The translations under genes were made by a program, and so were the position numbers. Under the pieces are notes generated by a model, which saw only the letters and a program-made list of their open reading frames with translations, was not told where the DNA came from and did no database searches. This document shows, in pieces, positions 43,301 through 53,460 of a stretch of DNA of 64,000 bases. The stretch is from Acrasis kona (Eukaryota > Heterolobosea > Eutetramitea > Acrasida > Acrasidae). The stretch lies in NCBI GenBank assembly GCA_026419775.2, contig JAOPGA020000639.1:1-64000 (forward strand), given 5' to 3'. How positions within the stretch are numbered: the first letter of the stretch is position 1; the number at the start of each line of letters is the position of its first letter.

Positions 43301-46044
43301 TCAATCCAGTAAGATCAATTCCACCACCAGTCATATGTTTTTTCAGACAAGCATTGATGCGAAGGTGATGGTACTCAAGAATAGCACCACCATCATCTTT
43401 CGGTATTTTAATACCAAATCTGTCCAAGATTAAATTACAAATAAAAAACGCCTCCTCAAATCCTCTTCGAGAAAACTCAAAATTTACATATTGCTCACAA
43501 ACTGTGGCAAATTCTAAAAGGGTTTTTGACCGGTCTACCAAAAGTTTGTAAACTCTAGCGCACTCTGAGAAATCACCAACTTGTGCTTTGATAGATGCAT
43601 ACGCCATATAAACGCGATGACCAAGTGCTGCGTGTTGGTTGATAGCTCTCTTCTTCTTCGTTACAATAGTTTTGTAAATAGGTTGACCGCAACATCATAA
43701 TAAGAAGAGGCCTTAGTATAGGTGAAAGTAGTTTTAGCAGCCTCTCCTGCTTCCATATTTAGTAAGATGGGTTGCATCAAATCCTCGAACATGTCTAAAC
43801 ACTTGTTTAGGTGATCAACCATTTCACATATCCTCCTACCATCAGGAAAGCTTCCCGAATCAAGCCAGTGCTTTGCAATGCAATAATGCATTTTCATACG
43901 CTCTCGTTCTGTCAAACGGTTGTAACAATGGCGTTGAGTGATTCTGTGAGACAACTGAAACTTGTTTGGTTCCGTCTCCACAATAAAATTCATTTTAACA
44001 AGCACAGAAACATTCAACTTTAATTGATCTTCAGATGTGTTCATTAGTTGATGCAAGTAATGAATACTAACACTTCCAATAAAACAACTCAACCATGACA
44101 AAATATCTTGTGCATTTTGACTTTGTTGATCAATTTGTTTGATCATAAATTGCGCTACATCATCATTTGTGGCACACAATATTCTAATACCGTGTATATT
44201 CCAGTTCCAGCGATCATTTTCAAACCACAACAATCGCTCCGAATGTAATGACGTTAATATTAGTTTGATAAAGAATGGATTGCCACCGGTTCTTTCATAT
44301 AAAGAGAGCGATATGTCATCTACTGATGCACATCCTAAAGAATCTGATAACCACTGATTAACATCATTCAAGGACATTGGAGACACTGTAATGATGCACG
44401 CTTGTGACCTAGAGAAGTGTTCAATCACATCCACTGCCACTTTATTTTTAAACAATTCTTGATCATTGTATGCAAGTATTAGAAGGAGTGGACATTCACA
44501 TGATGAGAGTTTTGACAGTATAGCTGCAGATTCTTTATCACAAAACTGTACATTATCTAAAAATAGAACAAATGGTTGACCATCGCTAGAAAATGCGTGA
44601 ATCAACTTGATAAACAACATATTAACAAGTTCCAAGTCAGGTTTTGATTCTATTTTAGGTTTCGCACCTATAACGTCTTCTAAACAAGGAACGAGTTGAA
44701 TAATACCGTCGCAAGGAAGACCTTCGAACGAATCCGTTATTCGTTGTTTCCATTTCAATACTACATCAGGAGGTTGTAATTTGATCTTGGATAAGAACGA
44801 GGACGTGGCAGATCTAATGGCACCGTAAGCACTCGTAGGTTCGAATTGAGCGGATACAAAGTATGAATTTTGTTCCTTAACGTAACGGCCAAATTCATTT
44901 GCAATTTTAGACTAGATTGATGAGTTTTTGACATTTGTTAAATGTTACCTTTCCAACTCCTGAACCTCCTGTTAAACAAACCACATTAGCTGTACCTAGA
45001 CGGGTACGTTGAAAACTATTTATTATTTGATCAAACTCATTTTGGTGACCATATAATGTATTTGAAATGGTCAGGTTAAGAGCAAAGTCATGGGTTGCGA
45101 TCTGAAAATTTTCTAGTTGACCAGTGTTTGTAAATATTTGTAAACATTTTTGTAGGTCGAATAAAAGACCTGAACATGATTGATACCTATCACTCAAATC
45201 CTTCTTGAGTAGTTTATCTATAATCTTTTGTAAAACGTGGGGAACGTGTGTTGGAAGTGGAGACGGTTGAGCCGATAGGTGGCATCGTATGAGTCCAATA
45301 TCGTCATCAGCTTCATAAGGTAATCTCCCACTAATCATGTGATAAAACAAAACTCCCTTTTGAATCAATTAAAAAAATGTAGTTAAGAAATTTACTAGAG
45401 AGTATAGGTCCGTACGATGGTCTATGGAAAGACTTAATCTACCAGTCTGTTTTTTGTTTTAGAATGTGAATGGGTTTACTAATACCTGTTCTGGCGAAGC
45501 ATATTGTAGTGAATCATAAGTGTGTTCTATCGTTTCTTTATTTCCATATTCAAAAATGAGCAATCTCCCTTCAGAATCGAGTACCTGTCATCTTTGTTAG
45601 ATTATAATTGAATCAAAGACAAACCATGCTGTTTGGGTGGATGTGAGCGTGAATGGTGTTAACATCATGAAGAGATTTCAGTGCCACTGTGACATCTATT
45701 GAATGTCTTAAAAATGTAAGATTCTCAAGCCCCAGTTGGGGTATAATTAATGTTGTGTGCAAATTTGTTGCATCGGAGAGAAGTGCAACTGCAATTCCAC
45801 TGCCTGTTTGTTTTTTAATGATGTGATGATAGTGTACAATGTTTTTTGATTGATAGTCCAACCGATTTAATTGTTTTGATATTTCTAGCTCTCTTTGGTA
45901 GCATTTTAGTACACGAATCGATGCATTTTCTTCGACATGAGTTTTAATGATACACTCCTTCTTTGTTTCTTGATCATCTATTATAGCCCTCATCAACTTG
46001 GAATCTCCATGACTGTGTATACACCTCGCATCAAGAAACCACAT
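40359..46044 (-). CDS. Giant hybrid histidine kinase: kinase-like, NTPase, TPR-like, GAF, HisKA, HATPase, REC
   Basis: At least six exons. N-terminal exons (46044-45613, 45586-45485, about 45470-45400, 45368-44945) encode a Ser/Thr-kinase-like domain with YASPEQ and TGRLSLSIDHRTDLYSLGVLFYHMISGRLPY. Next comes an AAA/NTPase domain (LYGHQNEFDQI, P-loop GGSGVGKS split by an intron, FVLFLDNVQFCD as Walker B). A helical TPR-like middle follows. In the 1082-residue C-terminal piece (43607-40359) there is a GAF domain (about 525-675), phosphoacceptor His714 in CHEIRNP, ATPase boxes at 834-839, 869-874 and 898-904, and a receiver with Asp1011. The order is that of fungal group X kinases (Candida Chk1, S. 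pombe Mak2/Mak3) and bacterial relatives. The kinase-like part lacks the catalytic Asp (IHAHIHPNSM for HRDxxxxN) and has EYG for DFG, so it is probably a pseudokinase. The junction near 43610-43700 is not resolved. Confidence 0.88.
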
Positions 46045-46929
46045 CTGCGGCTTTCAAGAACTTCCCGATTGCAAAATAAAATTTGGACGCTTCGGCCTTA
46101 CTCCGGGTTTTTAGTTTTTAGAACGCTGCGGAGCAAATGGTTACGACTTCAAAAAGAACTTGGGTCAACATCTAAAGAGTTCAACGAAGTGATGAATAAT
46201 CACAAATTTCCATTGCATGAGTGGATCAATGTTCAACGTGATCAACGTATTGACTTGCACATACAGATATGTAAAATTTAATAATTAAAGCAACCAAGGA
46301 AACAGACATAGCTGAACCTCTCCGCACTAACTCCAATCATACCACACTTTCAAGATTGCGTTGCTGTAAAACTGCTTTATGATGGAAATGTTGATTTCGA
46401 AAAGACTCAAGAATGACAACTATCGGGTCAACGTCGCCGAAACTAACTCGGACGCAAAAGGTTTAGACACACCCAATAGATAATGTACACTTGAAGATGC
46501 CCTCAATAATAACACTGTTTGGAACGTTCAAGTCTCGCGTGGATTTGATTGAAATCAAGAACCCACGAAAAAGACCAAGCTCCCAATGAAAGTAAAAAAG
46601 TGATGCCACAAACTGCCGACAAATCGAAACAGGCTAAACCCAAGAGGCAAAAGGAGCAAACGGACAGTGAAGAGGAGACCAACACTCCAAAAAAGTCGAA
46701 ACAAATCCCATCAAACGAGGCAAAGCAAGAGATTGAATCGGATTTTTACAAATTCATATAAAGATATACTAGATTTGACAAAGTTGTATGAGGATGAGAA
46801 GTATTGGTGGATAAAAATATGCTCTTGCAACCCAGCAACAAGCAAAAAACGCTGCGGACAGAATCCAAAGAGAATTGCATAAAAGATTTAGCAAGAAATG
46901 ATATTTTATCATTACATTTTCATAACACT
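46045..46929 (+). pseudogene. Probable decayed plus-strand gene with Lys-rich end
   Basis: Several open stretches look like real protein but lie in different frames without usable splice sites. About 46110-46281 includes LRSKWLRLQKELG and FPLHEWINVQRDQR; the latter recalls WVxxQR of helicase-associated repeats, a weak hint. About 46350-46410 reads AVKLLYDGNVDFEKTQE. About 46420-46480 reads NYRVNVAETNSDAKG. Finally 46549-46761 is a Lys/Gln/Ser-rich end (SKQAKPKRQKEQTDSEEE...). I think this is one degraded gene, but a gene with unusual introns cannot be excluded. The 5' end of the histidine kinase promoter is also here. Confidence 0.35.
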
Positions 46930-48321
46930 TCAAAGCTCATCATCTTCTCTGAATTTATCAGGATGGTGTTGTAGTAGTTCCTTTTGCTGATAGTTGGAGT
47001 ACATTGAACTAGCAACAGAAGCTCTTTGCTTTGAATGCTCGGTAGCTATCGAAGTTACTTGAGGGCGCGCTATATTCCAGCTGTTAGCGTCCTTACTGGC
47101 ATGCTTTGTTTTCTCTGCATCGCTCTTCATAATATTTCTGAATGATTTAATTTCTTCCTCTTCTTCCTCTTCTTCCTCTTTTTCCTCCTCTATTGAGTTT
47201 TTGTATTCATCTAACACTTTGGAGGCAGTATTGTAGTCTCCTGATGACGCAGCTTTGTTTGCTTGTTCAAGTTTTTGTGCATGGTTCGTCCTCAATTTTT
47301 GTAGTTTGACATCCGTGTTTGATTTGTGACTGAGATTTGATAACAACCGATCAACTGATGCGGTATGATGAATCGAGTTTTCAAGACCACTAACATCCTT
47401 GTACGAAAGAGTGAACTTGACGATATCTTGGGCTTGTAGTTCGTTTGGAACTTCCCTTAAATTAACTTGCATGACGATATCCTTTCTCTCATCCATAATA
47501 AGGTCTCCCAAGAGATATTCATTATCGGAGATCCTTTCGTATGAAGAAGACATGTGCATAAAGGAGACTCCATCAGCCATCTCAACCTTTAACTTCGCAT
47601 CCTGAGCAATGGTAAAAAGTTCTATCCCGTAACAGCCAGAAAAGGCGTCTGCTATATCCCTTGAATTAGATAGCTTGTAGTACCTTCCGTTACCAATCTC
47701 AGAAATTGTTGTTAGAATGCCAACGTCATGTTCGCCGTAGCCGAAAGTGTGTATTTTAGGCAGAGATCCATACTCATCCTTCATTTCTCTCAAAATTTGT
47801 TCAAATTCAGGTTTATGAGTCGCTCCGACGTTGGCATACCCGTCCGTAAACACTATCACTGATTTGAGTAAATCGCTAGGACTTTGGAATGAGGAGAATA
47901 GTCCACTTTTTAATCCTGAACCAAGATCTGTGGACCCTCGGCTTGTTATCGATCTTACTTCACCTTCTAGTAGGATTTTGTCTTGAGGTGGTATGATATT
48001 TTGAAACAGCACTTCTACTCTATCATCAAATGTGATTAGACTTAATCGATCATTAGAGTCTAGCCTATTGGCAATGAAGAGTATTGACTTTTGGACCAGT
48101 TCCATTTTATCGTACATCGATCCAGATCGGTCTATAACCAAAGTGAGGTGAACAGGCATGCGTTTGTTGTCTGGTTTGAAGGTTGGGGTCTTGATAGTGG
48201 CCATCAAGAACAAGCCAGTATCATGAATAGTCACATTGGAGAACTCTGTTGTTGAAGTGAGACTGATTGCACTTGCTAGTGAGTAGCATGAAATAAGCGA
48301 TAGTAGTAGGACCACCTTCAT
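46930..48321 (-). CDS. Secreted von Willebrand factor A-domain protein, 463 aa
   Basis: A single exon. A signal peptide spans 1-18 (ending LASA). The vWA domain covers about 55-235 with a complete MIDAS: D64-x-S66-x-S68 in LVIDRSGSM, Thr131 in GSTDLGSG and Asp160 in VFTDGYAN. A beta-sandwich-like region (about 240-335) follows, with DAKLKVEMADGVSFMHMS and YLLGDLIMDERKDIVMQVNLRE. This order of vWA then a beta region is like that of inter-alpha-trypsin-type and bacterial TerY/YfbK-like vWA proteins. The C-terminus has a helical part with KLEQANKAASSGDYNTASKVLDEY and a run of nine Glu. No membrane anchor. Metal-dependent adhesion to an extracellular ligand is the inferred role. Confidence 0.85.
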   Translation of the reverse strand: MKVVLLLSLISCYSLASAISLTSTTEFSNVTIHDTGLFLMATIKTPTFKPDNKRMPVHLTLVIDRSGSMYDKMELVQKSILFIANRLDSNDRLSLITFDDRVEVLFQNIIPPQDKILLEGEVRSITSRGSTDLGSGLKSGLFSSFQSPSDLLKSVIVFTDGYANVGATHKPEFEQILREMKDEYGSLPKIHTFGYGEHDVGILTTISEIGNGRYYKLSNSRDIADAFSGCYGIELFTIAQDAKLKVEMADGVSFMHMSSSYERISDNEYLLGDLIMDERKDIVMQVNLREVPNELQAQDIVKFTLSYKDVSGLENSIHHTASVDRLLSNLSHKSNTDVKLQKLRTNHAQKLEQANKAASSGDYNTASKVLDEYKNSIEEEKEEEEEEEEEIKSFRNIMKSDAEKTKHASKDANSWNIARPQVTSIATEHSKQRASVASSMYSNYQQKELLQHHPDKFREDDEL

Positions 48322-48934
48322 TTTATTTTGTTATGTTTTGTGATTATCAATATGTGCTCTATTTATATCTGAAATAAACACGTATTATGACCAGTTTTTA
48401 TAGGTGGAAAATATTGTAATGGTTCCGTATAGACGTCCAAAATCTTTCCCCTTGTATTCATGACTTGAATGTAGGAATTCAAGAAGACAAGTAGTAGTAC
48501 AATGAACAAAACGAAAATGATTGAGCTACATCATAACAAGATGCCACCCACATCAAAGAATTGCGAGCAGTTACACCAGACAAAAAGTCGAAGCAAAATC
48601 AAATTGTGGATTACATAAAGAGAATGAATATGAAGATGTGGTATTACTCCGACCAGATGATGCAACCAACCGCATTCTTTCTGTATTGAATCTTCACAAT
48701 TCAACATTACCACAAACAATATCATACTAATCAACCGACCCTAAATATAAATAAATGAAGGTGACTGCAACTTCAACTGCTTCTGATACTATACTAATTG
48801 CCGACAGATACCAAATCGCCAGACACAGATGATTGTAAAATTGATTTCTGCAGAATATTTAGAATGAGGAAGGGCGTTCATCCATTCAAAAGGATCTGAC
48901 AATAGAACCAGTAAGTTAATCATGTAAAAATGTA
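48322..48934. other. Intergenic region between vWA gene and tRNA-Glu
   Basis: AT-rich. A 60-70-codon frame on each strand around 48520-48735 overlaps its opposite and is not convincing. It should contain the vWA promoter. TTTTT on the minus strand (48926-48930) serves as the probable Pol III terminator of the adjacent tRNA. Confidence 0.35.
48926..48930 (-). terminator. Pol III terminator (TTTTT)
   Basis: Five T on the minus strand, five bases after the discriminator base of the tRNA-Glu gene; the usual distance for RNA polymerase III. Confidence 0.6.
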
Positions 48935-49037
48935 CTTCGATACCGGGACTTCCGTATGCTTTTTTATCGAACCCGGGTCTAGAGAGTGAGAGTCTCTCAT
49001 CCTACATGGCAGATGAAAACCACTGGACTATATCGAA
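48935..49037 (-). tRNA. tRNA-Glu(CTC) with extra segments in the D-loop and T-loop
   Basis: Read 5' to 3' on the minus strand. Acceptor stem TTCGATA (49037-49031) pairs perfectly with TATCGAA (48942-48936), and the discriminator is G. D-stem GTCC (49028-49025) pairs with GGAT (49002-48999). Anticodon stem AGAGA (48997-48993) pairs with TCTCT (48985-48981) around loop CTCTCAC, anticodon CTC at 48990-48988. T-stem CCGGG (48976-48972) pairs with CCCGG (48947-48943). The D-loop is 22 nt instead of about 8 (AGTGGTT, 14 extra, A). The T-loop is 24 nt instead of 7 (TTCGAT, 17 extra, T). Removing both extras leaves a 72-nt tRNA. The A box TAGTCCAGTGG is intact; the B box GGTTCGA is cut just after the A. 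A TTTTT terminator lies 5 nt downstream. Ectopic introns or a decayed tRNA are the two explanations. Confidence 0.8.
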
Positions 49038-49212
49038 TTAATAAAGTTATTCTAATTATTACAATGTTACATTCCTGCGTTCAATGTTATATTTATTTTT
49101 AACTGCTTTAATAATAGTCCGACTTTACAATCCGATGCAAATTGGAAGACCAGGTCCGTATAAGGAGGGATGACAAAAGAAATGATCAATAAAAACACTA
49201 AGAAAAGGTGCA

Positions 49213-49881
49213 ATGGGAAACTGCCACCATACTGACAACCAAAGATACACATACCTTCAAACTCAACATTTACATAATTCTCATCCACAACAACACCACA
49301 GTCAAAATGACATTTTCAGTGCTAGCCAAAGAGGAGATACAATGCAAGTTGCAAAGATAATCTACCAAAACCCAGAGTCCGTTTGGTACGTTGACCAATT
49401 TGGAAACACTGCTGCCTTCTATGCTTCTAAATGTGGCCATCTAGGAGTTATCAAGGTTCTTGGTATCAACGGGGCAATAGACAAGGACAAATTAATAAGG
49501 CATGTCGCAATAGATCGACGCACACGTAGAACTGTGAAATTTTTTATTAGAAGAAGATTAAGTTGCTGTCAACGAAAGAGAATAGACCGAGCTATTCGTT
49601 ATAGACAATCACGTTCGTTGATCGAGCCGGTATCGATTTTATCTCCGTACAAACAACCACAAGCACCACAGCAGGAACCAAGTCAAACACACATTCCGAG
49701 CTGCCCAGTTGTGGAGGGTAGCGAATGTGTTTTATGTTTGGATTCTAATAGAACGCATTTGTGCGTACCGTGCGGCCATCTTGCAATGTGCAGGAACTGT
49801 GCCGTTCAAATCAAAGATATAGGAAAATGCCCAATTTGTAGAAATCACACCACCGATTGTATACAATTGTACCAAGTTTAA
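49213..49881 (+). CDS. RING-finger protein with ankyrin-like region and N-myristoylation signal, 222 aa
   Basis: The start MGNCHH fits N-myristoylation at Gly2 with Cys4 as a palmitoylation site, so membrane anchoring is likely. Residues about 33-90 form one or two ankyrin-like helices (DIFSASQRGDTMQVAKIIYQNPESV, DQFGNTAAFYASKCGHLGVIKVL). A basic linker (RRRLSCCQRKRIDR) follows. Residues 172-218 are a C3HC4 RING of the IAP/MIB type: CVLC...HLCVPCGHLAMCRNCA...CPICR, ending DCIQLYQV close to the C-terminus, as in XIAP-like E3 ligases. It probably ubiquitinates a membrane-proximal substrate. The gene starts 176 bp from the divergent tRNA-Glu gene. Confidence 0.85.
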   Translation: MGNCHHTDNQRYTYLQTQHLHNSHPQQHHSQNDIFSASQRGDTMQVAKIIYQNPESVWYVDQFGNTAAFYASKCGHLGVIKVLGINGAIDKDKLIRHVAIDRRTRRTVKFFIRRRLSCCQRKRIDRAIRYRQSRSLIEPVSILSPYKQPQAPQQEPSQTHIPSCPVVEGSECVLCLDSNRTHLCVPCGHLAMCRNCAVQIKDIGKCPICRNHTTDCIQLYQV

Positions 49882-50129
49882 TAAAATACTTCTTTCGTCG
49901 TCCATTCCAGTTGCTGTCGAATGTTTTGTGTACAGTTCATTGCTAATAATATTAGTAGTAGTGTGCTTTTAATTTAAACAATTCACAAACAGCGTTCAGG
50001 TTGGCACTTACTGATGGTATCACATAAACATTTAAGGGAGTTATTTTCTGAGGTTGATTGTAAAACAGTGCAACTACATCAACTTTAAAGTATTCAAAAA
50101 AGTACAGTTTGTCATAAATTAGTAATGTA

Positions 50130-51491
50130 TTATTTATTTATAAACTCACTCAGCTTTTTGAAACCCTCTTGGGCCTTTACCATCGTCTCTTCCTTCTTAC
50201 AAAATGCTAAACGAATATACTGATCAGAATAGTGCTTGTGATCCTTACTATAGAACACGCTTGGAGGTATTGCCATTAGACCAGTGGCTCCAGGCAACCA
50301 TCTACAAAAAGCATGATCCCTTGGAAGGTGTTTATCTTCGTCTGCATGAGGAAATTTCACATTAGAAATATCAGTCAACAAAAAGTATCCGGCATTGCTA
50401 TCAATATAATCAAGCTTTGCACCTTTTAACATTTTTTGTAACAAGAATTTTCTTTGTTTTAATCTATTTTGGATCAAGGAAAAATAATTGCTATTCATAG
50501 CATGATCTATACACAAACCAACTGCTTTTTGTATGGGAGTAGTTACACTAAATATTTTATACATGTTATAATGATAAGTAGGATCTATTAAATGTTTGGG
50601 ACCGATAATCCAACCCATCTTCCAGCCCGTGGTACTGAAAGTCTTTCCTGCGCTACTAATGGTAAGTGTTCTGTCCCACATTCCTGGCAAGTTTGCAATT
50701 CTAAAATGTTTCAGGTGGTCATGGAAAACCAAATTCTCATAAACTTCATCAGAAATTACCAACAGGTCGTGTTCTTGGGCTACCTTTGCAATCATCTCAA
50801 GTTCAGTCTTGGAGAAGATTTTTCCTGTAGGATTGTGCGGAGTGTTTAGAATCAAGGCTTTGGTTTTACTGGTAACGGCTGCCCTAAGGTCACGTTCGTC
50901 CAACGTCCATTGCTCAGCTGTTCTGTCATCCTTGTTTTTTGGTTCCTTGAGTGCCACGTAGATGGGCTCTGCTTCGACTGACTCAATGATTTTATCATAG
51001 CAATCAAAAAAAGGTTCAATACAAATAACTTGGTCACCTGGATTTATTAAAGCATTCATTGCAACAGTCAGTCCGTCGGAAGCACCATTCACTACCATGA
51101 CTTCGTTAATGGGATCAATCTCTCTATCAAAACCATTAAATTTGTCACCACTATATAATTTTGACAGCGATGTAACAAGCTGCATGTCACCATGTGCACG
51201 TGCGTATTGGTGTGCGTTAGGAGCATTGAGTTGCTCCTTTAAAGCATTAATTGTAAATTCCTCTGGATTCCAATCTGGAAAACCCTGTCCTTTCACATGT
51301 TATAATCCATAAACCGTCGTGTTCGAACCTAAATTTGCCACAATGTTGCACTTTGTTGCAATTCCTTGAAGCTCGCTCCAAATACTTTCTCCTCCAAATG
51401 ATTTGATTCTGTTGGCGCTGTTGTTTTTGTTCGCTGATATCCTTCGGCAAGTGTTGATGGGGACGGCTATCCTCCTAGTTGACTTTAACAT
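50130..51491 (-). CDS. Class I aminotransferase, kynurenine/cysteine-S-conjugate aminotransferase-like, 440 aa
   Basis: Exons are 51491-51329 and 51289-50130; the junction gives IVANLGQGFPDWNPEEF, the family hallmark. The first about 40 residues are rich in Arg, Ser and Asn without acids (MLKSTRRIAVPINTCRRIS), so a mitochondrial transit peptide is likely. PLP-fold motifs are EVMVVNGASDGL, INPGDQVICIEPFFDCY, ALILNTPHNPTGKIFS, VISDEVYENLVF and SSAGKTFSTTGWKMGWIIG, with the Schiff-base Lys in the SAGKTF motif. KYAT1/KYAT3 enzymes transaminate kynurenine and other amino acids with 2-oxo acids. Exact substrate is not decidable. Confidence 0.92.
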
Positions 51492-51724
51492 TCTTACAAC
51501 GAGGTAACTTTTTGAAGAAATCTGATAAATACATTTGCCATCTTACACTAATTGATACAAACGAAGAATAAAAACTGTATTGAGGGATGTTGTATATCAT
51601 TGAAGAAGTCTTGTCGTAGGGAGACGTTTTCTTTTGAAGTGTGTACATAATAATTTACAAGATGTATCTAATTGAAATTTATTCACAGAATTTAGTAAGT
51701 GCATGATTTATTTTTAAAATACAA

Positions 51725-52095
51725 TTAAATGCTAAGTACTTGACCCTCCTCTACGATTGCAACACGGGGGGGTTGTCCAGGATAGGCGTAGGTAACTGAC
51801 AAAACCTTTTTGATTCCAGGCCATCCATCACTCAAAACTCTAAAAAATGAGAACGACTTCTTCAAATGCTTACTTACTCGTTTGTAGCTGACACTCTTAG
51901 GTTGTTACCATTTACGAATTGTGCTACTTTCTGGGTCACATCTCTTTTACCGTAAACTGCAGATAACACTGTCAATTGTTGATACCCTTGCTGAGGATAT
52001 CCTTGTTGGGGTGGGTATCCTTGATGTGGAGGATATCCTTGTTGAGGTGGGTATCCTTGATGTGAAGGATATCCCTGAGTGTACTGGTGTTGCAT
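51725..52095 (-). CDS. GYPPQ-repeat protein with DUF3395/DnaJC11-C-like domain, 110 aa
   Basis: Exons are 52095-51878 and 51839-51725. The N-terminal 40 residues are tandem HQGYPPQQGYPP repeats, a low-complexity region typical of membrane-near or phase-separating proteins. Residues 42-110 (LTVLSAVYGKRDVTQKVAQFV, LRVSATNEVLSDGWPGIKKVLSVTYAY, PRVAIVEEGQVLSI) resemble the DUF3395 fold found at the end of DNAJC11 and in stand-alone fungal and plant proteins. Function unknown. The intron splits the conserved domain. Confidence 0.6.
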
Positions 52096-52278
52096 TTTTT
52101 GTTCTCTGATGTTCCTTTCTTAGGAGATTTCCGATTGGACTTGATTGAATCTTACAACATCATCTTTTTCCTAAAACATTTTATCAACTTGGATTAAGTC
52201 ATGATGTAATTCGTGAGGGTACCTTAATAAAAAAAAAAGAGTAATGTTCAATGAATTTATTTATTTGTATATTTACAA

Positions 52279-52803
52279 CTATTGCAATCTAATAGCTCTA
52301 AAAAAGACCTTTATCTTCTTCAATTTATTTATAATAACAGGTGGTGACCGTATTTTTTGGTTACAATCTGTTGTTTGTACACCTTCCTCATTATCTGACA
52401 CTTCATCACCAGAATCGTCTGATGAAGATACATATGCACTATTCTGAGAATCATAAAAGGATAGTCGCTCCTTCATATCTATCTCTAGCATCTTGATTCT
52501 ATTCCTTATAGCATCCAGTTGGACACAGTGATTGGTGTACTGAGTATATTTATTTTGTTTACTCTGCTTAGTGGCCAATGCTTTGTCCTCTAGTTCTGTA
52601 ACAACTGACTTTATGTGTTGAATTCTCGAAAGCAGCCCTTCAACAATCTGTTTCTCATTGTTCACGTCGTCCATTACGAACAACTCCCCTCTACTGTCCA
52701 ATCTATGGTTCGTTGAGCAGAAGTCTCTATACGGCACCTCTACAGATGTCTTGAGCATATTGACGAGGCAAACATTAAAGGCTTGCTCCCACTCACACTC
52801 CAT
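52279..52803 (-). CDS. Small coiled-coil protein, 174 aa
   Basis: A single exon. Residues 1-45 are mixed sequence with WEQAFNVCLVNMLKTSVEVPYRDFC. Residues 45-115 are helical with heptads (VEGLLSRIQHIKSVVTELEDK, CVQLDAIRNRIKMLEIDMKERL). Residues 120-145 form an acidic Ser tract (SSSDDSGDEVSDNEE), a CK2-like site. The tail is basic (NKLKKIKVFFRAIRLQ). No signal peptide. No family recognised; a kinetochore or cytoskeletal adaptor is possible from architecture only. Confidence 0.5.
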   Translation of the reverse strand: MECEWEQAFNVCLVNMLKTSVEVPYRDFCSTNHRLDSRGELFVMDDVNNEKQIVEGLLSRIQHIKSVVTELEDKALATKQSKQNKYTQYTNHCVQLDAIRNRIKMLEIDMKERLSFYDSQNSAYVSSSDDSGDEVSDNEEGVQTTDCNQKIRSPPVIINKLKKIKVFFRAIRLQ

Positions 52804-53460
52804 GTGATTGTCTTTGTTTTTTCTGTTGGATTTTTCACTTCGAATTTAACCAGAAAAAATTGCCGAAAATTATGCTATAAGCAGTATTTTACCTATTTCC
52901 GGAGTACTTTGTCAATATACAACTATATTTATATTACTCTCTTAAATTAAATGTCGTCCAAATTATACTTCGGAGTTAAATAAATTTCCCTGTTTTGACC
53001 ACTTATTGGTACTTGTATTTGTTTAGGTTCTTCCGCAAAAAAATCAAATCACAATTAATCTTATCATGTGCTTTCAAACTCTGCGTTTTGACAAGAATCT
53101 TGTCAACAATCTTAAACTGGTTGACTACGCAATAATTTTAATCGAAAGAAGTTATCACAACATGTACATTGCAAATGCCATAAATATATACCGAATCAAC
53201 AGCAATGAAAAACGATGCCACCAAGGTATTTGTATTGGGACTCAAGCAATTCAGCTGGTGCCATGGATGTTTTTCGTCCCACTAATATTAACACCAAAGA
53301 AATTGAGATGAAGCATCAAGTTTATAGTTGGAATAATTTGACCAACACCTTGGATACCAGATTTTATCAATGTTGTGATTTATATTCCACTTATTATTGA
53401 AGTTGACAATACCGTGGATGCACTTGAAGTTGTGTTGTAGTACATGTCAGTGAAATCATC
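52804..53460. other. Intergenic region with doubtful frames
   Basis: Plus-strand frames at 53066-53311 and 53215-53400 overlap each other and show no recognisable domain. One of them at most can be coding. No RNA or repeat is seen. Confidence 0.25.
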
